Source: an uncultured Ezakiella sp.
GTDB taxonomy: Bacteria; Bacillota; Clostridia; Tissierellales; Peptoniphilaceae
Direction of reading: 5' to 3'
Assembly (NCBI GenBank): GCA_947293975.1
Contig: CAMYPV010000037.1
Coordinates: forward strand, 1-12,026
Length of the DNA stretch: 12,026 nucleotides
Shown in pieces: positions 6,550-12,026 of this stretch. Under the pieces are notes generated by a model. It saw only the letters and a program-made list of their open reading frames with translations, made no database searches and was not told the origin of the DNA. The translations under genes and the position numbers were made by a program. The stretch's first letter is position 1; every line of letters starts with the position of its first letter.

Positions 6550-8396
6550 GACGAATAAAAATTTCGCCGATTTTTCTAATGCTCGGATTTTTGATTGTGT
6601 TTTCATTCTTTAGAGATTTTATTTTTACAAGTTTTGAAAAGACAGTCGACACAACAAAAGCAATAGAAATGATACAATCAGGCGAAATTAAAAACATTAC
6701 AATGGCAGGTGACAAGGTTAAGATCACAGACAAAAATGATAATAGATTTAACTTTGTTTTGCCAGAATCTTTGGCTGAGGGTTTTTATGACAGATATATT
6801 TTGCCAGAGGTTCAGTCAAAAAATATTGTTTTTAATGCAAAAAGTGTACAGGAATCGAGTTTCTTTCAGAGCATCATTCCTTATATAATAATGATTGGTG
6901 GATTCTTTTTGATATTTAATTTGTTCTTCAGACAGGTTGGAAGTCAAAACAAAGAGGCGGATCAATTTGCAAAGTCAAAGGCAAAAAGATTTAAGCCAAA
7001 CGAAGCCAAAAAAGTTACGTTCAAAGATGTCGCTGGTTTAAAAGAGGAAAAGAGAGAGCTATATGAAATTGTAGATTTCTTAAAAAATCCAAGCAAGTTT
7101 ACAAAAGTTGGCGCACGTATACCAAAAGGCGTTTTGCTTGTAGGTCCTCCAGGAACTGGTAAAACTTATATATCAAGAGCAGTTGCAGGTGAGGCTGGCG
7201 TACCGTTTTTCTCGATAAGCGGATCTGAGTTTTTGGAAATGTTTGTCGGTGTAGGTGCAAGTCGTGTTCGTGATTTGTTTAGAGAGGCAAAGATGAACGC
7301 ACCATGCATTATATTCATCGACGAGATTGATGCAGTTGGACGAAAACGCGGAACAGGTCTTGGCGGTGGCCATGACGAGCGTGAGCAAACACTTAATCAA
7401 TTGCTCGTTGAGATGGATGGCTTTGAGAAAAACGAAAGCATTATAATAATGGCTGCAACAAACAGGCCTGACATTTTGGATGATGCGTTGTTAAGGCCAG
7501 GCAGATTTGATAGGACAGTTACTATTGGTCTTCCGGATTTAAAAGGTCGTGAAGAGATTTTAAAAGTCCACACAGCTGACAAGCCGATGGGCGACGACAT
7601 TGATCTAAAAAATATTGCCAGAAGAACTGCGGGATTTTCTCCAGCAGATTTGGAAAATTTAATTAATGAAGCTGCACTTTTAAGTGCAAGAATAAATAGA
7701 ACAACAATCAACAAAGACATGCTCGAAGAAGCGAGCGTAAAGGTGTTGGCAGGTCCTGAAAAGGCGTCACAAGTTATTACCGAAGACGAAAAGAAGCTTG
7801 TGAGTTATCACGAGGCGGGCCATGCAATTATTGGTCACACACTTAAAAAGACGGATCCTGTTCACATGGTTACAATTGTTCCGAGAGGTTCTGCAGGTGG
7901 GTTTACCTACACAGTTCCTGAAGAAGAATCAAATTATTACACCAAAAAGCAGATGATTGATATGATGATCATGCTTCTTGGCGGACGTGCGGCTGAAGAT
8001 TTAAAGCTTGGCGACATATCAACAGGCGCGTCAAATGATATTGAAAGGGTAACCAAAATTGCTCATGGCATGGTTGCAAAATACGGCATGAGTTCAAAGA
8101 TTGGAACATTAAATTATTCAGACGATCAAAGTCAATCATTTATAGGAAACACTATTGGTCATACCAAAGCGTATTCTGAAGAAATTTTAAAAGACATTGA
8201 TGTCGAGATGAGAGATATTGTAAATTATTGTTATGATAAGGCTAAGCAAATTTTAGTAGAGCATGACGATGCGCTTGAAAGACTTGCAAAGGCATTGATA
8301 GAAAAAGAAACAGTTTACAAAAATGAATTCGAAGCAATTTACAATGGGGATTATGATCCCAAAGACTTCGAAAATGAAAAGTTAGAATTATATTAA
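6546..8396 (+). CDS. ftsH: ATP-dependent zinc metalloprotease FtsH
   Basis: A 616-residue hexameric membrane AAA+ protease that degrades misfolded membrane proteins and some regulators. It has two membrane spans (about 8-28 and 108-128) around a short extracytoplasmic domain. The AAA module has Walker A GPPGTGKT (200-207), pore loop MFVGVG (232-237), Walker B IIFIDEID (255-262) and the second region of homology with arginine fingers, [17 protein letters not shown] (307-323). The protease zinc site is HEAGH (422-426), with a likely third ligand D498 in NDIERVT. The C-terminal tail is short and acidic. The ATG overlaps the hpt stop, and GAGGAG (6529-6534) lies 11 bases upstream. All catalytic residues look intact and the length is typical for Firmicutes. 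Confidence 0.97.
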   Translation: MRRIKISPIFLMLGFLIVFSFFRDFIFTSFEKTVDTTKAIEMIQSGEIKNITMAGDKVKITDKNDNRFNFVLPESLAEGFYDRYILPEVQSKNIVFNAKSVQESSFFQSIIPYIIMIGGFFLIFNLFFRQVGSQNKEADQFAKSKAKRFKPNEAKKVTFKDVAGLKEEKRELYEIVDFLKNPSKFTKVGARIPKGVLLVGPPGTGKTYISRAVAGEAGVPFFSISGSEFLEMFVGVGASRVRDLFREAKMNAPCIIFIDEIDAVGRKRGTGLGGGHDEREQTLNQLLVEMDGFEKNESIIIMAATNRPDILDDALLRPGRFDRTVTIGLPDLKGREEILKVHTADKPMGDDIDLKNIARRTAGFSPADLENLINEAALLSARINRTTINKDMLEEASVKVLAGPEKASQVITEDEKKLVSYHEAGHAIIGHTLKKTDPVHMVTIVPRGSAGGFTYTVPEEESNYYTKKQMIDMMIMLLGGRAAEDLKLGDISTGASNDIERVTKIAHGMVAKYGMSSKIGTLNYSDDQSQSFIGNTIGHTKAYSEEILKDIDVEMRDIVNYCYDKAKQILVEHDDALERLAKALIEKETVYKNEFEAIYNGDYDPKDFENEKLELY

Positions 8397-8411
8397 TATT
8401 AAGGAGACATT

Positions 8412-9137
8412 ATGAAAAACACAAAAAAACTGGTTGTATCCGCAATCCTAGTTTCCTGGATTATTGTACTTGGAATGACACAGTTGGGTTTTATACCTGT
8501 AGGGCCAATTAAGGCAACAACACTACACATACCTGTGCTAATTGCGGCTATTATTTTTGACAGAAAAATGGGAATTATTTTGGGACTAGTATTTGGGGGA
8601 TATAGTTTTATACAAAATCTAACACGCCCAACTCCACTTAGCTTTGTATTTTTAAATCCATTGATAAGCGTGCTTCCAAGATTATTACTACCAATCATTG
8701 CTTATAGATTGATGCAGATTTTTAAAAAAGATAAAAATATAAAATCTCATACAATTATAGTTGGAGCAATTAGTTTTGCGGCGATAGTCTATTCTGCAAT
8801 TAAGGCGTTTAACACAAATAGCAAGACAGGATTTATAATATGTATTGCAATGGCGATAGTGCTTATGATTTATTTGATACTCTCAATAAAATCTGACAGC
8901 AAGACAATGCCTGCGTTCTTGTCAGCAACAATTGCAACAATGTGCCATACAATTATGGTCATGGGTATGATTTATATTTTGTATTTGAACAGATATGCAG
9001 AGGCATTAGGCATAACGACATCAGAGGTATTGCCGCTAGTAATTGGCGTTGTAATATTAAACGGCGTGCCAGAGTCTATAATTGCAGGGCTTGGAATTGG
9101 CTTGCTGTATCGGAGGAAAGATGATTTTAACAATTGA
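8412..9137 (+). CDS. ECF transporter S component, probably for pantothenate (PanT-like)
   Basis: A 241-residue membrane protein with six or more hydrophobic spans. The N-terminal half follows the S-component pattern: a small-residue span 1 (SAILVS, near the AxxxA contact motif), then GFIPVGPIKATTLHIPVLIA (26-45) and GLVFGGYSFIQN (58-69). This subunit binds one vitamin and docks on a shared EcfA/A'/T energy module, which is not encoded in this window. A region around 110-165 makes it longer than the usual 170-200 residues. The stop lies 14 bases inside coaX, a 17-base overlap in total. Since CoaX phosphorylates pantothenate, uptake of pantothenate is the best guess for the substrate. That is context, not a motif. 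AAGGAG (8401-8406) sits 5 bases before the ATG and 15 bases separate it from ftsH. Confidence 0.8.
   Translation: MKNTKKLVVSAILVSWIIVLGMTQLGFIPVGPIKATTLHIPVLIAAIIFDRKMGIILGLVFGGYSFIQNLTRPTPLSFVFLNPLISVLPRLLLPIIAYRLMQIFKKDKNIKSHTIIVGAISFAAIVYSAIKAFNTNSKTGFIICIAMAIVLMIYLILSIKSDSKTMPAFLSATIATMCHTIMVMGMIYILYLNRYAEALGITTSEVLPLVIGVVILNGVPESIIAGLGIGLLYRRKDDFNN
9112..9116 (+). promoter_or_regulatory. coaX: SD site that sets the coaX start at 9121
   Basis: GGAGG lies 4 bases before ATG 9121, which begins MILTIDIGNTN, the exact N-terminal phosphate-binding motif of type III pantothenate kinases. An in-frame ATG at 9082 would add 13 residues without SD support and without family precedent. Confidence 0.85.
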
Positions 9138-9900
9138 TATTGGAAACACAAATACGGTTTTGGGAATTTACGAAGATGGACATTTAAAAGTTAGCATTAG
9201 AATTTCTTCGGATAGCAAAAAAACCGTTGATGAGATTGCCCTTTTTATTGATCAGATTTTTACGCTTCGTGGAGAGGATGTAAAAAAAGTAGAAGGAGCA
9301 ATCGTATCGAGTGTTGTACCGGTAGTTACAGACAATGTTATAAAGGCGGTTAAAGTACTAACAGGCATTCAACCACTTGTAGTTGGGCCAGGCACAAAGA
9401 CTGGACTCAATGTAAAGTACGATGATCCACGTGAGGTTGGCGCCGACAGAATTGTCAATGCTGTTGGTGCAATTGATAAATACGGCGCGCCGCTTATAAT
9501 AATTGATTTTGGAACGGCAACAACATTTTGTGTGATTGATGATAAGAAAAATTATCTCGGTGGAATTATTAGCCCGGGCATTGGCATAAGTGCAGAAGCG
9601 TTATTCATGAAGGCTGCAAAATTGCCAAAAGTCGACTTAAGTGTTCCGGGTAAATTTTTAAACAAAAATACCGTTGATGCAATCAGAGCTGGTCTGATGT
9701 ATGGGGCAATTGGTGAAGTAAATTATCTTGTCGAGAATTTAAAAAGTGAAACCGACACAGAGGATGCACTTGTAATTGCAACAGGTGGACTTGCAAGAAC
9801 CATTGCAGATAATACTGATACTATAGATATTGTAGATGATGAATTGACATTGTGGGGACTTTATAAAATTTATGAAAAGAACATTACCGATAGGCAATAA
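9121..9900 (+). CDS. coaX: type III pantothenate kinase
   Basis: A 259-residue enzyme of the ASKHA fold that makes 4'-phosphopantothenate, the first committed step to coenzyme A. Visible motifs are the phosphate-1 loop DIGNTNTVLG (6-15), GADR (107-110) with the catalytic Asp109, the phosphate-2 segment DFGTATT (129-135), GGIISPGIGIS (147-157) and the adenosine-site ATGG (220-223). Length is normal for the family. CoaX enzymes typically need a monovalent cation and resist CoA feedback (family knowledge). The start at 9121 is chosen by the SD and the N-terminal motif. The gene overlaps the putative pantothenate S component by 17 bases and dusB by 29 bases. Confidence 0.96.
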   Translation: MILTIDIGNTNTVLGIYEDGHLKVSIRISSDSKKTVDEIALFIDQIFTLRGEDVKKVEGAIVSSVVPVVTDNVIKAVKVLTGIQPLVVGPGTKTGLNVKYDDPREVGADRIVNAVGAIDKYGAPLIIIDFGTATTFCVIDDKKNYLGGIISPGIGISAEALFMKAAKLPKVDLSVPGKFLNKNTVDAIRAGLMYGAIGEVNYLVENLKSETDTEDALVIATGGLARTIADNTDTIDIVDDELTLWGLYKIYEKNITDRQ

Positions 9901-10819
9901 AATCCCAGTGTTTTTGGCACCGATGGCGGGATATACTGACTATCCGTTTAGAAAAATTGCATTCGAGCTTGGACTTAGCTATGCAGTTACAGAAATGGTA
10001 AGTGCAAAGGCGTTGTACTATGATGACCAGAAGACATTAAAGATTTCAAAATCAGTTGGCGATACGGGTATACAACTATTTGGCCACGAACCTGATGCAT
10101 TTAAAATCGCAATCGAAAGATATTTAAACGATAGAGATGATTTTAAATGGATTGATTTAAATTTTGGATGTCCTGCGCCAAAGATTTTTAAAAATCATGA
10201 CGGGAGTTCACTTCTTGGAGATTTGGATACATTGTCATCTGTAATAAGGGCTTGCAAAGAGTATTCTAACAAACCTGTGTCGGCAAAGATGCGTTTGGGA
10301 ATAACAGACAGCAACAACGCAATAGAAATTGCCAAGCGGATTGAAGACGCTGGTGCAGATTTTTTGACAGTGCATGGCAGAACACGTGAGATGCACTATA
10401 CAGGGATTGCTGATTGGGAAAAAATTTACGAGATTAGAAACGCCGTTAAAATTCCAGTTATAGGAAATGGAGACATTGATTCTTTAGAGAAGGCAGTAGA
10501 TTTGTTAGAGTCGGATGACATTGATGGAATTTCTATAGGACGATTTGCAATTGGAAATCCGTTTTTATTTCAAGATATTAAAAATCACTTCTCAAATGAG
10601 AAGATAATATATAATAAATATGATATAATAAAAAGGCATTTTAGATATATGTCGGAAGAATTTATCGAACGAGGTGCTTTGAATGATTTTAAAAAGCATC
10701 TTATAAAATATTTAAACAATCGCCCCGAGGCGACTAAGATTAGAAAAAGTCTTTCTCAAATTGATTCATTAGAAAAGATGAATGATACAATTGATAGACT
10801 GTTTTCGAATAATAATTAA
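9872..10819 (+). CDS. dusB: tRNA-dihydrouridine synthase, DusB-like
   Basis: A 315-residue FMN enzyme that reduces uridines in the tRNA D-loop. The TIM-barrel motifs are in order: FLAPMAGYTDYPFR (14-27), the catalytic Cys in NFGCPAPKI (C100), SAKMRLG (137-143), HGRTREMHYTG (168-178) with the flavin/RNA-contacting His168, GNGDI (198-202) and IGRFAIGNP (222-230). The C-terminal helical tRNA-binding part follows (about 240-315). Placement between coaX and greA fits the DusB group common in Firmicutes. The chosen ATG gives the usual short lead before the barrel, but the SD is weak (GGGGA at 9854-9858, 13 bases upstream). With the 29-base overlap with coaX, translation may be coupled. The exact uridine modified cannot be read from the sequence. 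Confidence 0.93.
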   Translation: MKRTLPIGNKIPVFLAPMAGYTDYPFRKIAFELGLSYAVTEMVSAKALYYDDQKTLKISKSVGDTGIQLFGHEPDAFKIAIERYLNDRDDFKWIDLNFGCPAPKIFKNHDGSSLLGDLDTLSSVIRACKEYSNKPVSAKMRLGITDSNNAIEIAKRIEDAGADFLTVHGRTREMHYTGIADWEKIYEIRNAVKIPVIGNGDIDSLEKAVDLLESDDIDGISIGRFAIGNPFLFQDIKNHFSNEKIIYNKYDIIKRHFRYMSEEFIERGALNDFKKHLIKYLNNRPEATKIRKSLSQIDSLEKMNDTIDRLFSNNN

Positions 10820-10825
10820 GAGGAG
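10820..10825 (+). promoter_or_regulatory. greA: SD site that sets the greA start at 10833
   Basis: GAGGAG, directly after the dusB stop, lies 7 bases before ATG 10833. The in-frame ATG at 10782 would give 17 extra residues inside dusB, unlike known GreA proteins. ATG 10828 is in another frame. Confidence 0.85.
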
Positions 10826-10832
10826 AAATGAT

Positions 10833-11312
10833 ATGTCAGAAAAAGAAGTATTTTTAACCAAAGAAGGTCTTACAAAACTTGAAGACGAACTTGAACAATT
10901 AAAAACTGTAACTCGTAAAGAAGTTGCAGATAGAATTAAAGTCGCACTTGGTTATGGTGATTTGAGCGAAAACGCTGAGTACGATCAAGCAAAGCAAGAG
11001 CAAGCTAAACTTGAAGAAAGAATTCTAAAGCTAGAAAATTTGGTAAGAGAAGCTGTTGTTGTTGAGGAACACGAAGTTACAACAGACAAAGTAAACATTG
11101 GTACAACCGTCACTGTGCGTGAAGATGGTGAAGATGAAGACGAAGAATACACAATCGTTGGTTCTGCAGAAAGTGATCCGCTAAACGGAAAAATTTCTAA
11201 CGAAAGTCCACTCGGCGCTGCACTTCTTGGCAGAAGAAGAAAAGATGTTGTCGAAGTTCATGCACCAGATGGTGTTATAAAATATACAATTAAGAGTATT
11301 AAAAAATCATAA
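10833..11312 (+). CDS. greA: transcription elongation factor GreA
   Basis: A 159-residue factor that enters the RNA polymerase secondary channel and triggers cleavage of backtracked RNA. The N-terminal coiled coil (about 10-75) carries the acidic tip GDLSENAEY (42-50), where D43 and E46 correspond to the catalytic acidic pair of GreA. The C-terminal FKBP-like domain has SNESPLGAALLGRRRKDVVEV (about 119-139). A short, very acidic stretch DGEDEDEEY (about 107-115) lies in the C-terminal domain, but the length is normal. The start is set by GAGGAG at 10820-10825. lysS begins 10 bases after its stop. Confidence 0.96.
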   Translation: MSEKEVFLTKEGLTKLEDELEQLKTVTRKEVADRIKVALGYGDLSENAEYDQAKQEQAKLEERILKLENLVREAVVVEEHEVTTDKVNIGTTVTVREDGEDEDEEYTIVGSAESDPLNGKISNESPLGAALLGRRRKDVVEVHAPDGVIKYTIKSIKKS

Positions 11313-11321
11313 GGAGGTAAA

Positions 11322-12026
11322 ATGGAACAAGAATTAAATGAAATGCTTCAGATGAGGCGTGAAAAATTACAATCACTAAAAGATATGGGCAAAAACCCAT
11401 ACGAAATAGAAAAGTATGATAGAACACATTTTGCAAAGTACATTGAAGATAATTATGACGAACTTGAAGGCAAATATGTTTCAATTGCAGGTAGACTTTT
11501 AGGAAAACGTGGTCACGGCAAAGTTACCTTCTTAGACATTCAAGATCCAACAGGACGCATTCAAGCTTTTATGAAAAAGGACAATCTTGAAGACGTTTAT
11601 GATGAAGTAAAGCTTTTGGATATTGGTGATATTGTCGGCGTAAAAGGTGAAGTCTTTAAGACACAAACGGGAGAAGTTTCAGTAAGAGGAGAAGAGTTTT
11701 TCATTTTAACAAAATCTCTACAAATTTTACCTGAAAAATTCCACGGCTTAAAAGATCCAGACTTGAGATATCGTCAAAGATATGTTGATTTAATTGTAAA
11801 TCCTGAAATTAAAGAAACATTCTTAAAGAGAAATAAAATCTTAAAGGAAATTAGAAAATATCTCGATGACAGAGATTTCTTAGAAGTTGAAACACCAACT
11901 TTAAACACAATAGCTGGTGGCGCTAATGCAAGACCATTTATCACTCATCACAATACTCTTGATATTGATATGTATTTGAGAATTGCAAACGAATTATATC
12001 TAAAGAGACTTGTTGTTGGTGGATTT
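11322..12026 (+). CDS. lysS: lysyl-tRNA synthetase, class II (3' end outside window)
   Basis: The first 235 codons of a class II LysRS; the frame stays open to the window edge. It begins [19 protein letters not shown], followed by the OB-fold anticodon-binding domain (about 50-130, including [20 protein letters not shown]). Then come the domain link [10 protein letters not shown], motif 1 (FLEVETPTL), [13 protein letters not shown] and the entrance to motif 2, [17 protein letters not shown]. An Asn stands where LysRS usually has Pro or Thr (LRIAPELYL). The SD AAGGAGG (11311-11317) overlaps the greA stop, 4 bases before the ATG. There is no room for a T-box leader, so expression should follow the upstream operon. 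Confidence 0.96.
   Translation, partial: MEQELNEMLQMRREKLQSLKDMGKNPYEIEKYDRTHFAKYIEDNYDELEGKYVSIAGRLLGKRGHGKVTFLDIQDPTGRIQAFMKKDNLEDVYDEVKLLDIGDIVGVKGEVFKTQTGEVSVRGEEFFILTKSLQILPEKFHGLKDPDLRYRQRYVDLIVNPEIKETFLKRNKILKEIRKYLDDRDFLEVETPTLNTIAGGANARPFITHHNTLDIDMYLRIANELYLKRLVVGGF

Noticed and set aside
7397..7720. Antisense 107-codon ORF inside ftsH
   Set aside because: It is the complement of the highly conserved AAA region, with no recognisable domain of its own.
8399..8698. Antisense 99-codon ORF over the ECF S component
   Set aside because: It is a shadow of a well-supported membrane protein gene, with low-complexity composition and no SD or domain.
9082..9120. Longer coaX reading frame from ATG 9082
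   Set aside because: No SD, 13 extra residues not found in the family, and a good SD plus the DIGNTN motif at ATG 9121.
10782..10832. Longer greA reading frame from ATG 10782
   Set aside because: It would start inside dusB without an SD. The start at 10833 has GAGGAG at the right distance and the normal GreA N-terminus.
11313..11321. T-box or lysine riboswitch before lysS
   Set aside because: Only 9 bases separate greA and lysS, all used by the SD and spacer, so no leader RNA can fit.

Overview
The window looks like chromosomal DNA of a low-GC, A+T-rich member of the Firmicutes. Codons are AT-rich, Shine-Dalgarno (SD) sites are strong AAGGAGG/GAGGAGG types, and promoters are of sigma-A type. 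The gene run S1-domain protein - tilS - hpt - ftsH - ECF S component - coaX - dusB - greA - lysS is a gene neighbourhood known from Firmicutes. An anaerobic, Tissierellia/Clostridia-like host (for example a Peptoniphilaceae relative) is my inference from gene order and protein style. It is not proven by anything here.

Layout. (1) 1-203 is a gene-free leader. It holds a long inverted repeat, a terminator-like hairpin, a weak candidate promoter and a 10-bp perfect palindrome just before the first gene. (2) 204-3096 is a three-gene operon with overlapping ends. It encodes a LuxR-type regulator with a four-cysteine C-terminal tail, an ABC ATPase and a 522-residue multi-spanning membrane protein. 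It looks like a regulated ABC exporter of unknown substrate, and it ends at a modest terminator. (3) 3168-4214 is a single-gene unit with its own promoter and strong terminator. It encodes a secreted protein that joins two copper-amine-oxidase-N-like repeats to a thioredoxin-like domain with a CPFC active site. (4) 4352 to the right edge is a tightly packed housekeeping operon behind one good promoter (TTGACT-17-TACAAT). It covers RNA binding, tRNA-Ile lysidine formation, purine salvage, membrane proteolysis, vitamin uptake (probably pantothenate), the first step of CoA synthesis, tRNA dihydrouridine, transcript cleavage and lysyl-tRNA synthesis. lysS runs off the window.

How the genes fit together. 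In the housekeeping operon most genes overlap or are separated by fewer than 20 bases, so they are probably cotranscribed and partly translationally coupled. The ECF S component overlaps coaX, whose product phosphorylates pantothenate, which suggests uptake and trapping of the same vitamin. The accessory part (1-4214) is less conserved in type. Its two cysteine-based features, the Cys-tailed regulator and the secreted CPFC protein, are the parts most worth a second look. I see no CRISPR array, tRNA, rRNA, insertion sequence or phage gene.
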